Shown here: in pieces, positions 7,567 to 20,600 of the stretch
Layout of the letters: every line of letters begins with the position of its first letter
Position numbering within the stretch: the first letter of the stretch is position 1
NCBI GenBank assembly: GCA_934489735.1
Contig: CAKSSR010000009.1
Location: 8,221-72,220, forward strand
Length of the DNA stretch: 64,000 nucleotides
Source of the DNA: an uncultured Eubacteriales bacterium
GTDB taxonomy: Bacteria; Bacillota; Clostridia; Oscillospirales; Acutalibacteraceae
Direction of reading: 5' to 3'
Made by a program: the position numbers and the translations under genes
Notes under the pieces: generated by a model
What the model saw: only the letters and a program-made list of their open reading frames with translations
Told to the model about the DNA's origin: nothing
Database searches by the model: none

Positions 7567-7717
7567 AATTAATAATTATTTGATAAAATTTTACCACGGG
7601 TTATTGTACAATGAGAATATTATACTTGAAATTAGATAAAAGTACAGTCCTGTTTCCAAAAAGTCACTTTCCAGGTTGGAAACGTTAGGATTGTTTAAAT
7701 ATTTGGAGTTGATTTTA

Positions 7718-9427
7718 TTGAAATTTAGTGAGAGGTTAAATAATTATATCAATTTACTAGGATGTACGGCAAAAGACTTAAGCAATGCATCAGGTTTATC
7801 TACGGCCACATTAAGCAGGTACAGGTCAGGGAAACGCATACCGGACGTGGATTCTGAAATTTTTAAGAAAATTTACATGGCGATCATAATAATAGCCAAT
7901 AGCAAGATGGCGGAGAAGTTAGATAAAAATGCAATCAAGAAAGAATTTTTAGAATGTTCGGATATTATAATGATAAATAAAGAGCAATTTAGGCAGAATC
8001 TTAATACTTTGATATCGATATTAAATATAAATATATCAAAGTTATGTCATTATATAAATTATGATACGTCGACTATATATCGGATAAGAAATGGGACACG
8101 TCAGCCAGCAGAATTATATAAATTTGCCTGTGGGGTATCGAAATTTATTTCAGAGCAAGCAAATTTTGATAATGACAAGAACATAGTAGCAAAACTATTG
8201 AATTGCGATATCAAAGAGTTAAGGGACGACTTGAATTATGAATCAAAAGTTAGGAAGTGGTTAATAAGTAATAAAGAAAACAATAATTGCATATGTAAAT
8301 TTTTAAATAGATTAAGTGAGTTTAACTTGAATGATTATATAAACAAGTTTAACTTTAATAATATTAAGGTACCGTCGGTCCCATTTCAAATTCCCACGTC
8401 GAAAACATATTTTGGCTTAGAAGAAATGATGGAAAGTGAGCTAAGCTTTATAAAATCTACAGTTTTATCAAAATCGATGGGAAAAGTCATAATGTATAGC
8501 GACATGCCAATGCAAGAGATGGCGAAAGATAAAGAATTTCCAAGGAAATGGATGTTCGGGATGGCATTGATGTTAAAAAAGGGACTCTATTTCAAACAGA
8601 TACATAATCTAGATAGGCCTTTTGAAGAAATGATATTAGGACTGGAAGCCTGGATACCGCTTTACATGACTGGGCAAGTTTCTCCATATTATTTAAAGAA
8701 CGTTCAGAACAACGTTTTTTTACATTTCCTAAAGGTTTCGGGGTCAGCAGCACTTGTAGGAGAAGCAATCGCAGGGTATCATGATGAAGGGAAGTACTAC
8801 TTGACAAAGAAAAAAGAGGAGGTATCATATTATAAGAAGAGGGCGGAAGAACTTTTAAGCAAAGCATATCCATTAATGGACATATATAAGGAAGACAGGA
8901 CAGATGAGTTAAAGGCATTATTACTTTCAAATTCGAACATATCAGGAAATAGAAGAAATATTTTATCATCGCCACCGTTATATGTAGTTGATGAAGAATA
9001 TTTAAGGAATATTCTAGAATTTTATAGGATAGATGAAGAAAAAATAAGAAAGATATTAAATTTTTCAAGGTTTCATAGAGAAATAATAGAGAAAATTTTA
9101 GAAAATAATATAATAAATGATGAAATTCAAGTACTAAGTAAGGAAGAATTTGAAAAAGAACCGGTAAAGGTTTCGTTCTATGGAATGTTTTGCAACTTAG
9201 ACTTGCCTTATACTTACGAAATGTATTTAAATCATATAGAACAAATGGAGAAATTCTCAAATAGAAACAAGAATTATTTGATAAGTAAAAGGGATAAGTC
9301 AACATTTAGAAACTTGAACATATCTATCCATGAGAAAAATTTAGTAATTGTATCAAAAAGTAAGTTCCCGGAGATATATTTTGTCATCCGTCATCCTAAA
9401 TTAAGAGACTCTATAGAAACTTTATGA
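7718..9427 (+). CDS. Double helix-turn-helix protein of unknown function
   Basis: 569 residues from the TTG at 7718 (GGAG at 7705-7708, nine bases away); an upstream TTG at 7676 has no ribosome binding site. Two XRE/Cro-like helix-turn-helix segments are visible near the N-terminus: LGCTAKDLSNASGLSTATLS with RYRSGKRIPD (about residues 15-47), and ILNINISKLCHYINYDTSTI with YRIRNGTRQP (about 100-130). The remaining 400 residues are helical and match nothing I know; there is no signal peptide or membrane segment. It ends 18 bp before a metal P-type ATPase gene on the same strand, so the two are probably cotranscribed, which would fit a regulator, but the size and tandem HTH layout are unlike ArsR, MerR or CopY regulators. 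Confidence 0.7.
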   Translation: MKFSERLNNYINLLGCTAKDLSNASGLSTATLSRYRSGKRIPDVDSEIFKKIYMAIIIIANSKMAEKLDKNAIKKEFLECSDIIMINKEQFRQNLNTLISILNINISKLCHYINYDTSTIYRIRNGTRQPAELYKFACGVSKFISEQANFDNDKNIVAKLLNCDIKELRDDLNYESKVRKWLISNKENNNCICKFLNRLSEFNLNDYINKFNFNNIKVPSVPFQIPTSKTYFGLEEMMESELSFIKSTVLSKSMGKVIMYSDMPMQEMAKDKEFPRKWMFGMALMLKKGLYFKQIHNLDRPFEEMILGLEAWIPLYMTGQVSPYYLKNVQNNVFLHFLKVSGSAALVGEAIAGYHDEGKYYLTKKKEEVSYYKKRAEELLSKAYPLMDIYKEDRTDELKALLLSNSNISGNRRNILSSPPLYVVDEEYLRNILEFYRIDEEKIRKILNFSRFHREIIEKILENNIINDEIQVLSKEEFEKEPVKVSFYGMFCNLDLPYTYEMYLNHIEQMEKFSNRNKNYLISKRDKSTFRNLNISIHEKNLVIVSKSKFPEIYFVIRHPKLRDSIETL

Positions 9428-9445
9428 TTATTTTGAAGGAGGTAA

Positions 9446-11338
9446 ATGTTTAGTATGGATAAAGAGCAAAAAAGTATATTAATGAGGATTATCATATCAA
9501 TATTAATGCTGATTGTTTTAAATTTTATACCAATGATAAGCTGGCTTAGAATAATTTTATATATGGCTACGTATTTGATAATAGGATTTGATATTTTGAA
9601 AGAAGCTGGCTTTGGAGTGATAAAAGGAAAGGTATTTGATGAGAACTTTTTGATGGCTGTGGCAACGATAGGATCAATTGTTTTGGCAATATATGAAAAG
9701 AGCAGCGAATTCAATGAATCGATAGCTGTTATGTTATTTTATCAAATAGGAGAGTTGTTTCAAGATTATGCAGTCGACAAGAGCAAGAAAAATATAAGTA
9801 ATTTAATGGATATAAGACCGGACTATGCAAATATCGAAGAAGATGGAAGAATATCTAAGGTGGACCCAAATAAAGTATCAATAGGCAGTACGATAGTGGT
9901 TCAACCGGGTGAGAAAATCCCAATAGAGGGAATAGTAGTAGAAGGAAATTCTTTCTTAGACATGAGTGCATTAACGGGCGAAAGCGTCCCCAAAAAGGTC
10001 GAGATCGGTAATGAAGTAATAAGTGGTTGCATCAATATGGAAGGACTTATAAAAGTTAAGACAACTAAAGAATTTGGTGAGTCAACTGTATCTAAGATTA
10101 TCGAACTAGTTGAAAAGTCAAGCGAGAACAAGTCAAAATCAGAGAACTTTATAACAAAGTTTGCAAGAGTATATACTCCTGTTGTATGTATAATGGCTTT
10201 AGTGTTGGCTATTGTTCCACCGACTATTGATATCTTTTTGAACGGGACATCAACGTGGTTAGACTGGATATACAGAGCATTGACATTTTTAGTAATAAGT
10301 TGCCCTTGTGCACTAGTTGTTAGCATTCCTTTAAGCTTTTTTGCTGGAATAGGAGGGGCAGGAAAAGAAGGAATATTGATAAAAGGTTCGAACTTTATGG
10401 AAATACTATCGAAAATAAATGTGGTTGTATTCGATAAGACAGGGACATTGACTCAAGGAGTATTTGAAGTTAAAGGAGTTCATCATAATAAAATAGAAGA
10501 TAGACAGTTATTAGAATATGCAGCTTTGGCTGAGTCATCCTCATCGCATCCAATAAGTAAGAGCCTACAAAGAGCATATGGCAAGGAAATAGATAGAAAT
10601 AGAATAAAAGATGTAAAAGAGATCAGTGGGCATGGATTAATTGCCAAGGTTGATGAGGTAGAGGTGTGCGTGGGTAATGAAAAATTAATGGAAATGATAA
10701 AAGTGCCATACGAGCATTGCCATTCAGTTGGAACGATTATACATGTTGCCATAGATAAAGAATATATGGGGCATATAGTGATATCAGATATTGAGAAACC
10801 GACATCAAAACAGGCAATATTGGAATTGAAAAAGATAGGAATAGATAAGACAATAATGCTAACTGGAGACTCTAAAGAGGTGGCAAAGAAGGTGGCAGAA
10901 GACTTGAATGTGGATGAGGCATATGGAGAAATGCTCCCTAATGACAAAGTTTTAAAACTGGAAGAGATATTGAAAGAAAATTCTAGAAATTCTAAGCTGG
11001 CATTTGTCGGAGATGGAATAAATGATGCACCTGTATTGTCCAGGGCTGACATCGGTATAGCAATGGGAGCAGTTGGATCGGATGCAGCAATAGAAGCGGC
11101 AGACGTGGTATTGATGGACGATGACCCGTTAAAGATATCAAAAGGAATTAAGATATCAAAGAAATGCCTGGCAATAGTATATGAAAATATAACGTTTGCA
11201 TTGGTCGTAAAGTTTTTATGTCTGGGATTCGGGGCTTTCGGCATAGCTAACATGTGGCTAGCAATCTTCGCCGACGTGGGGGTAACTGTTATAGCAATTA
11301 TCAATGCGATACGTGCCTTGAATGTAAAAAGACTATAA
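9446..11338 (+). CDS. Heavy-metal P1B-type ATPase (Zn/Cd/Pb type)
   Basis: An ATP-driven metal exporter of the cytoplasmic membrane, 630 residues. Motifs in order: actuator loop MSALTGESVP, the transmembrane metal site SCPCALV (CPC near residue 285), phosphorylation site DKTGTLT (Asp near 330), SSSHPIS in the nucleotide domain, MLTGDS, and GDGINDAPVLSRADIGIAMG. Two hydrophobic hairpins precede the actuator domain, as usual for P1B pumps. No N-terminal metal-binding domain with CxxC is present; the protein starts almost directly with membrane helices. CPC with this hinge is typical of ZntA/CadA-type pumps, so Zn, Cd or Pb is the likely cargo (inference). Start ambiguity: the ATG at 9446 is only three bases after AGGAGG, and the ATG at 9455 is twelve after. 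An intrinsic terminator follows. Confidence 0.88.
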   Translation: MFSMDKEQKSILMRIIISILMLIVLNFIPMISWLRIILYMATYLIIGFDILKEAGFGVIKGKVFDENFLMAVATIGSIVLAIYEKSSEFNESIAVMLFYQIGELFQDYAVDKSKKNISNLMDIRPDYANIEEDGRISKVDPNKVSIGSTIVVQPGEKIPIEGIVVEGNSFLDMSALTGESVPKKVEIGNEVISGCINMEGLIKVKTTKEFGESTVSKIIELVEKSSENKSKSENFITKFARVYTPVVCIMALVLAIVPPTIDIFLNGTSTWLDWIYRALTFLVISCPCALVVSIPLSFFAGIGGAGKEGILIKGSNFMEILSKINVVVFDKTGTLTQGVFEVKGVHHNKIEDRQLLEYAALAESSSSHPISKSLQRAYGKEIDRNRIKDVKEISGHGLIAKVDEVEVCVGNEKLMEMIKVPYEHCHSVGTIIHVAIDKEYMGHIVISDIEKPTSKQAILELKKIGIDKTIMLTGDSKEVAKKVAEDLNVDEAYGEMLPNDKVLKLEEILKENSRNSKLAFVGDGINDAPVLSRADIGIAMGAVGSDAAIEAADVVLMDDDPLKISKGIKISKKCLAIVYENITFALVVKFLCLGFGAFGIANMWLAIFADVGVTVIAIINAIRALNVKRL

Positions 11339-11368
11339 TCATTGGGAAAAAATAAGAAATATATATGA

Positions 11369-11408
11369 CTCTGTATTGATTTTTAAAGTCAGTACAGAGA
11401 TTTTTTTA
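11369..11408 (+). terminator. Intrinsic terminator after the P-type ATPase
   Basis: CTCTGTA (11369-11375) pairs with TACAGAG (11393-11399), extended by TGA/TCA, then a run of seven T residues. It separates the ATPase operon from the giant LRR gene. Confidence 0.85.
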
Positions 11409-11524
11409 TAATTTGGCAAGACAAAAAAAGAAAATGAAAAAGAATATAATGAACAATCATATATATATTGTGCACTAATATCATTTTAATAATATAGATA
11501 TATGCACAAATAACTAAAACTGAC

Positions 11525-11553
11525 TTGACACAACACATATTTATATATATAAT
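11525..11553 (+). promoter_or_regulatory. Near-perfect sigma-A promoter of the giant LRR gene
   Basis: TTGACA at 11525-11530, an exact 17-base spacer and TATAAT at 11548-11553. Transcription would begin near 11560, giving a leader of about 95 bases. The rest of the 11409-11653 gap is AT-rich with no gene seen. Confidence 0.8.
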
Positions 11554-11577
11554 CAATACAAGTACAGGCATTTTTAT

Positions 11578-11596
11578 TACAAACTCATAGTTTGTA
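11578..11596 (+). other. Hairpin in the leader of the LRR gene
   Basis: TACAAACT (11578-11585) and AGTTTGTA (11589-11596) form a perfect 8-bp stem with a 3-base loop, shortly after the inferred transcription start. It has no T tract, so it is more likely an mRNA stabiliser or protein site than a terminator. Confidence 0.45.
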
Positions 11597-11653
11597 TAGA
11601 CTTTAGCTAGGAATATCCACGTTTTTTGATTATACCATTAGGAGGTAATAAAT

Positions 11654-14600
11654 ATGAATTTGAAGTTTTTTACATTGTTTTTTATTATATTAATGACAAT
11701 AGAGCTAAATATATATGCTTTGGATAATGATTGTAACGAAATTGATCTAAATAATACGAATATATGTATGGATGATAATTGTAAATTACTGACTAAAGGA
11801 ATGACTGAAAAAGAAAATGATGATAACTTTGTAGAAATGTGTGACAAAATCCATCATGCTAATGAAAATGAAAAGGAAAAGCATGGGGAAAAGATGAATA
11901 AATCTAGTATAGTGCAAGGTAATGGTGAAAAAGCTAAGGATGATATTGAATATTTAAATGAAAATACTAAGTGCGTATCAACTGAGATCGAGAATCATAT
12001 AGAAGAGTTAGACCAATTTGATGGAAATAATGAGGAAAATAACAAAGAAATGTTCGCTCAGGATTTAAAGACGGCTGAAATAGATGAAAATGATTTAATA
12101 AGTGGTAGCGATACTCAAGGATCTACAGGGACCCAAAGTGATGAAAATATAAAACTTGAAAACGAGACATTAACTATTTCAGTGGTTGGCGAAGTTACTT
12201 CAGATATGATAAGCCCATATAAGAGCGCAGTGAGAAATGTAATATTAAATGATACCGTTACAAGTATAGGAACGGAAGCATTTTTGAATTGCAGAGCTTT
12301 GAAATCTGTAGAAGTTTCTAAGAATGTGGGAAGCATAGGAAGAGGTGCATTTGCAGATTGTACTAGCCTGAAGGAAATAGTATTTAAAGGGTTGCCTACG
12401 ATAGATAAAGAGAATGTAGTATTCAGTGGACTAAATACGACTATTTATTATCCGTTAAGCGAAAGTGGTTGGCAAAGTATAGTCAGTAATAAAAGCAGTA
12501 GTACTTATCAAGGTGCGACTAATATAGAATGGGTCGGATATAACTATTTTACTTATTGCGGAAACAAAAACCAGAACGGAGGAAGGAATTTAATAGATAT
12601 AATTAATGAAGTTTCAAATTCGGAGTACGAATTAAGCATAATTAAGTCTAAAGCAGCGGATAGTAGTGGATTCGATATGATAGACTATAGTGATGACGAA
12701 ATAAATAATAATGAAAATCGAACATTACTAATCCCTAATGGCTACACAGTTTCATCAATAACTATAGAAGATGGAGTAACAGGAATAGGAGCCAATGGCT
12801 TTAGAATGGGTGATGAAAAAATTGATGGCATAAAGGAAATTGTAATCCCGGAAAGCGTAAAATCAATAAATGAAAACGCATTTTATGGTCTTACAAGTTT
12901 AACTTCTGTTATATTTGAAGGAAAGTTTCCAAAAGTAAGCGGGACCAATACATTTAAAGATTGCAAAGTTACATTTCATTGCAATATGCATTATTGTAAT
13001 GACAAAGAGTTTATAAAATTGACTGGAGAAACTAAATGTTTTGGAGCTGAAGAAGCGAAATGGGACATATTTGGTTATTGCGGGAAAGGAAATTCAAAGA
13101 TATTGAAGTGCACTTTAAAGAAAATAGAAGAAATTGGAGAGGATCATATATACAAAGCAGAGATAAATGTGGACTCTTCTTACGGCAGTGATTACTATAT
13201 GGAAGATTATACTGCCATCAGGAGGTTTATACCAGAAGAATATACCAAGTATATTAAATATTTAATGCTGGACGTAAACATAAAGAACATAGGGGACTAC
13301 GCCTTTAACGGATTAAGTGCGCTTAAATGGATTATAATTAATGATAAGATTGAAAAAATAGGCAAGAATGCATTTGATGGATGCAATCGTTTAAAAGAAA
13401 TAGATTTTATTGGGGATATGCCAGAGATAGGAGAGTTTGCCTTTAAAAATATTGCAGATTCAGCAACGATTTACTACGAAAGAGGCAATACAACTTGGAA
13501 TAATGCTGAAGAAAATGGTATAAATATTAATAAAAATGCAAGCTATAGAGGAGCAACTAATTTAAAATGGGCTGAGTGTCATCATTCAAGACATAATAGT
13601 AAAGGAACTGTATATAAAAGATGGACTGAATATGACAATGGCAGTTATAAGAAGTTAGCATTCATGGGATACGGAATGATAGTAGACGATAATAATAATG
13701 AAAGTGTTTATGGAGAGGGATACTCCCCGACAACAATAGAAATAAAAGAAGGATTGATATCTTCTGGTAAGTATTATAGATGGACTGCTACGAAAAATGC
13801 AATTTTTGCAGATACTGTTCAAATTCTAACTGAAAATTCATTTAGAAGTAATAATTTAAGTGATATATTGTTGCCAAAAGGTTTAAAAACGATTGGGTAC
13901 GCTGCTCTTTCTGATTTAAAAAGAGTTAATATTACATTTCAAAGTTATCCAACTTCTATGAACGGTTGTATGTTTGCCTACTGGGATAGTGCAGATAGGA
14001 ATAAAACTAATCCTACGATATACTATCCTATTAATAACAACAACTGGATTACAGCCAAGAGTGGGAATAAGAGAATAGTTGATAATACTTCTTTTGGAAA
14101 CGGGATAAATATAAAATGGATAGGATATTGTTACTGCGGGGACAAAAGTGTTAACAACGGGGAAGATGTAAGATGCGAAGTTGAGAAAACGAGTGACGGA
14201 AGTTACAAAATGAGAATAACGGGCAAAGGAAACATTAGAGATTATGAGCTAGACGATAGAATGATTCCAGAAAGTTATTCAAAAGATGTAAGGACATTGA
14301 CCGTAGATTCAGGGGTAACAGGAATAGGGGCACATGCATTTGAGAATTATAACAGCCTGAAGTCGGTAGACATAAATGGGGACTTATCAAAGATTGGCAG
14401 CAAAGCATTTTCGAATTGCCTTGAGTTAGGGACAATAGACATTGCAGGGGCATTTCCACAAGAATTTAGTGAAGATGCATTTAACAATATTGACGTAGAC
14501 GTATATTATTTATCAGACAAATGGAATAATGATAAGAAAGCACAAGAAGCGATAACGAATAACAAGCATGCAGGAGCAAGTCGCATAAATTGGTATAGCG

Positions 14601-17600
14601 ACAATGTAACTGTTATTAAATGTGGGAATAAAATATATTGCTATATTTATAAGAACCAAAATAAAATGGCATTCAGGGGCAGTGGGCACATAGATAATTA
14701 TACAGGTAGTAATATACTTGCGAAAAGCAAAGACATAAATGGCAAAGAAATAGATGTAAAACCAGAAGATATATATTATCTTGAGATGGAAAATGAAATA
14801 CAAACTATAAGTAATAATATGCTAACTGGTTTTGTAAACTTAAAGACTATAGATACTAGCAATAAATTAATTGTTATAGGTAGAGAGGCATTCAAAAATA
14901 ATAAGCTTTTAGAATCAGTAGCACTTCCAGATCAAATAAATGAAATTTATGAAAGTATATTTGAAGGATGTGAGAGTTTAAAAAATGTAAACTTCCCGAG
15001 GAATACTAAAGGAATTACTAAGGCAATGTTTAAAAATTGTAAGAGTTTATCTGAAATAGAACTACATGATGAAGTAACAGGAATAGGAGAAGAAGCATTT
15101 AGCGGTTGCAGCAGTTTAGACTATATAGAAATTCCCAAGTCAGTGACAACAATTGGCAAACAAGCGTTTGAAAGCTGTAGCGATTTAAATTCAATAAGCA
15201 TCTTCGGGCAACCAAAGATAGAAGAAAATGCTTTTAAAGATTGCAAAGGTTTAAGAAAAATATACTTTTATGGAGATTTCCCTACTATAGATTCAAGTTC
15301 TTTTAAGAATATTGGTAGCAAAAATGATCCAACAATTATATATTATCCAGGAGAGAATGAAACATGGAAAGCAAAGTATGATGAAAAGGTACTAACAGAA
15401 ACATATGGAGGAGCGACAAATATAATTTGGACGCCGTATAATATCATAAATTGTGGACCGGATGACAATCCATCAAGTGTCATATGTCAATTAGTGAAAA
15501 CTGATGGAGAAAATTGCTATAAAGCAAGAATAGTTAAGAATGGGGCAAGCAAAGGGGAAGAAATGAGAGATTATGAGGAAGGAAATAACATATTAACTGA
15601 TACAAATTATGATAATTGTGAGATAAAATCTATAAAGATTGAAGAAGAAATATCGAGCATAGGAAACAATGCATTCAGTGGGTTTGAAAGTCTAGAGAGA
15701 ATTTCATTTTACGGAGACTTTGTTACTGTAGGAGAGAATGCTTTTGGAGGAATAGGCAACAATGATCAAGCGGTTGTTGCATATTATCACGGGGACAATG
15801 CGACATGGAGAAAGAAGTATGAAGCCAAAGAGCTTACAAGTGACTACAAGGGGGCAACCAATATAAAATGGATGCCATATGATATGATTTATTGTGGACT
15901 AATCAGTGAAAATGAAGGAGAGAATTTGATATGTAAACTTATTTTAACTGAAGGAGGGGAATACATAGCAAAGATATCAAAGAATCAAGCTGATTCTAGT
16001 GGGAAGATGAGAGATTATAATGCAGGAATGAACATATTGAAAGGAACTGAGTTTGAATCATATAATGTTACATATGTAGAAATAGATGAAGGTGTGACAA
16101 CTATAGGCGCAAATGCCTTTAATGGATTGACAAGTATTCAAAGAATTTATTTTTATTGTGACTATCCAGGAAAGGACAATACAGCGGAAGACAATATAGG
16201 AGAAAATGCATTCAAAGGGCTAGGAAAAAGTGACGATCCAGTTATAGCATATTATCCGGAAAATACTAGCGATAGAAATGATGAAGCGGTACATATGTGG
16301 AACGGGATAAATGTGACAGATAAATTGACATCAGTTTTTAAAGGTGCAAGTAATATATTGTGGAAGCCATATAATAGTATATATTGCGGCGCCAATAGTG
16401 AAAACAATTATAGCGATTTGATCTGTAGACTGATTTATGTAAGCGGCGAGCAGGAAAATGAAGTATACATAGCGAGAATATCAAAGAATGGATTAGCTTC
16501 TGATGGTAAGATGAAAGATTATGATACAAATAATGGAAATATAATATCATCGGATAAGGATTTTAAAGATTTTGCTAACAAAATTCAATATATAGAGATA
16601 GAAGATGACGTAAGTAGTATAGGCAAGAATGCCTTTAATGGACTGACCAACGTGAGAAAAATGAATTTTTATGGAGATTTTCTTACTATAGGCGATAATG
16701 CTTTTGTAGGTATTGGAACAAATGGCAATCCAACAGTAATATATTATCCAGGAAACAATGAGACATGGCAAGAAAAGTATGAAGAAAATTTATTGACAAA
16801 CACATATGCAGGAGCAACTAATGTAGTTTGGACGCCATATGATTCGATATATTGCGGGAAAGTAGGAAATGAAAAAGCTTTAATTTGCAAATTGATTTTA
16901 ATCGGTAAGGATAATTATATGGCTGTAGTGTCAAGCAATGATAAGGAAAATGGAGAGATGTCAGACTATGAGGAAAATGAAAATATTTTTACAACATATA
17001 GTAGAAGTAAACAAAGCAGTACAGGAGCATTAGGCAATAGTGAAGGAATTGTTGAGAAAATTCACGAAATAGAAAGCAGTTTTGAGACAGGAGAAGGAGA
17101 AGAGATTCAAACTATTGATAATACCAGCATTGGGGATAAGATAAGCGTAGTAAGAATAGGAGAAGGGGTTAAATCTATAGGCAAAAATGCTTTCAGTGGA
17201 TTAAAAAATTTAAGAGCTGTTGTTATAGAGGGAGAATTGAGCACGATAGGGGAAGGAGCATTTAAGAATTGTAGCAATTTAGAGGGAATTGTCTTTCTTA
17301 ATGAAGCTGTAAGTAATACTTCTATTAAATCAGATGCATTTTTAAATGATTCATTTAGTTTTTATTATCCTATTGATAGCAAAATTGACAATAAATCAAT
17401 GGAAGGTAAAGGCGCACAGAGAATAGACATAAAGCCATATAAGTATTGTATCAATTGCGGGGACTTCAGTATAAGCGATGGAGACAACGCTGTAGCTTTA
17501 GTAGTGCCACATGGCAACAATAAGTACAAAATAGAGATAATAGGAAGCGAAAAGGTAGGGGACTACGAAGCAAGTTATGGCATGTTGGACGACAGTAGCA

Positions 17601-20600
17601 TAGAAATATCAAAGAATGACATAATTTCAATAAGCATAGGTGATGGAATAGATACAATAGGCGAAACTTCTTTCTACAACTTTAGCGGAGTAAAAGAGAT
17701 CCAGTTTAATGGAGCAATACCTAGCCAAATCGATGAGAAGGCATTTAAAGGGATAAGCAACGTAAATATCTATGTACGTGAAGACGAAGAATTCCCAACG
17801 AATGCAAAGATATATAAAAGTGCTGAAAATGTAAAGTGGTTCAAGTATTGCTATTATAACTACTGTGGATTAAAAGATAAAGACAATGGAATAGACTTAA
17901 TATATAGGATTACTATTGATGATAATAATGATAATATATTGAATATATTTGGAAATGGAGAGATGAGAAATTATAATGATGGAAATATAGTAAGTAATGA
18001 ATATGAAATAAAAGCCGTAACTGTAAGTAATGGAATTAGCAATTTAGGAACAAACTTTATGAATGGTATGTCGTCTTTAAAAACGGTATCCATGATGAAT
18101 AACATAACTAAGATAGGAGACAGAGCTTTTGAAAATTGTATTGGTTTAGAAGAAATAGTATTTCCAAATGATTTAGAATATTTAGGAGGAAGTGTTTGTC
18201 TTGGATGTACTGGCTTGGAATCAGTGAAGCTTTCAAGTAAAATAAGTAAGATAAATAATAATGCATTTAACGGCTGTACAGGATTGACTAAAGTAGAACT
18301 ACCGGAAAGTGTGACCAGGATAGGGGAAAATGCCTTTGAGGGTTGCACAGGTTTAACCGAATTTAAAATTCCAAGCCAAGTTGTAGCTATTGGAAATTCA
18401 GCTTTTAAAGATTGTACAAGAATTGAGAACTTTTCGTTTTATGGCAACTTTATTAAGGAAATAGGAGAAGATGCATTTGGAAAAATTGGACAAGAAAATA
18501 ATGCGACGGTTATGTACTACCCAGGGGATAATTCGACATGGACTAAACAAGAATATGTTTTAAGTAATCCTAACTATAAAGGAGCAAAGAATATAAAATG
18601 GGTAGCATATATGTATGGCTACTGCGGGGACTTGAGTACAAACGAAGGTAAAGACATAATGTATGTCGTGCTAAGTAGAGATGACAAGTATACAGTTGAA
18701 ATTTCGGGAAATGGTAAGATGAGGAACTATATTTCAGGAGATTCTTTATTATTTGCTTTCAACGGGAAGAAAAATATTGAAAGTATAAAGGTAGATGAAG
18801 GAGTAACTAACATAGGTTCTAACGCTTTTTACGATTATACTTCTCTGGTTGATATAACTTTACCGAGCACTATGAATTATATAGGAATGTCATCGTTTGA
18901 GAACTGTAAATTGCTATCAGAAATAGAGATTTCGGAAAGAATAACTGTGATTGAAGAAAGAACTTTTAAAGGCTGTGAAAGCTTGACCAATATAAAAGGA
19001 AGTTTGAGTAACATAACGAAGATATGTAAGTCAGCTTTCCATGACTGTCTTAAGTTAAGATCTATAAGTTTTTCGGAGAAATTGATATCAATAGAAGACA
19101 ACGCATTTAAGAATTGTAAGGAAATGTATGTAAAAAATAACCCAGATGGACTTATGGTTATGGGAAGAGGAGCATTTTATAATTGCTGCAAGTTGAGTTC
19201 GATATCAATTCCGAATGGAATAAAGAACATATTTGATGACACATTTAATAATTGTTCGAGTTTGAATGAGATAAAGTTAGCTGACAGTATCGAAAGTATA
19301 GGAAAATCTGCATTTAGTAAGTGCGTGTCAATTAAATATATGTACTTGCCAGCAAATATTAAAGAAATAAGAGAAAATGCTTTCTCATTATGTGATAATA
19401 TTAAAGAAATTTACTTTAACGGAGACTTCCCCGCAATAAGTAACAATGCATTTTTAAATTTGAATACCAAGGCATATTATAACGAAGAGATTTGGACAAG
19501 TATTGATGCTGCTAAGGCTTTAAATGATAAGAAGTATAAAGGCGCAAAGAATATAGAGTGGATTAATTATATTAAAATAATAGAGTGCGGGAAAGCAAAT
19601 CCTAAAGATGTAATTTGCAGGATAGTAAGAAGTGATAATTCTAAATATAAGGCCATATTTACTGGAATTGGAGAAATAAAAGACTATACTAAAGATAATT
19701 TACTTTTAGGAGCAGATAAGGATGTTTCTAATAGTATAATTGTTGCAGAATTTGGCGATGGAATAACAAATGTAAGTAATTATCTATTATACGATTGGAT
19801 AAATTTACAATCTGTAAAGCTTTCTGATACAATAACATGGCTAGGGAATAATAGCTTTGCTGAAAACCAGTCGTTAAAGGTTCTACATATCCTTAAAAAT
19901 ATAACTAGACTTGGCTCAGAAGTACTGGCGAATTGTAAAAACTTAGAGAAAATTTACTTTTATTGCGACTTCCCTCAAGAAGTGGGAGAAAATGCATTTG
20001 AAAATTTGAAGACAATTGCATATTATCCTAAAAATAATGAGACTTGGACAGCAAAAATCAATAAAAATGGTGCCGGAGCTGTGAGAATATCAGACATAGA
20101 TTGGAATTACGTAGGAAGAGATGAACCAAATGACTGTAATCGGATTGCATATTGTTCCGGCGACGTGGATGAGGCAGAGATTGATGAATCTTTGGTTAAT
20201 GATGAATTAAATATTGAAGAGCATTTGGATAAGAACGAAGATAAAACAAACAGCCCTGAGCTTGATATTGAAAAGGATTTGTTATCGTCAGGTGAGAGAT
20301 TGGTTGAAAATGAAAACAAATCTTTATCAAGTGATTGCATGAATGGAAATGTTGCAGAACAAAACGATGAAATCGTTGATGAAAAATATAGAGGAGCTGA
20401 AGAAATTATTTGGGCTCAAAATGAATTTGTATATTGCGGCTTGGAAGAAGAAAATGAAGGCAAGAATGTTATATGCGAATTCGTACCCGTGGATGACCAA
20501 AGTAACTATAAAGCAGTAATTTCTATCAATGGATCGAGTCCAAGCGGCAAAATTAAGGACTTTAATGACAATATATTAAGCGATAATAACCTTGATTACA

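Noticed and set aside
8592..9305. 237-codon minus-strand frame opposite the double-HTH gene
   Set aside because: The plus-strand frame has a ribosome binding site and HTH motifs and runs through; the minus frame is Leu/Tyr/Ser-rich noise.
10483..11304. 273-codon open frame opposite the metal ATPase
   Set aside because: Antisense shadow of conserved ATPase motifs; Ser/Ile-rich product without a start site.
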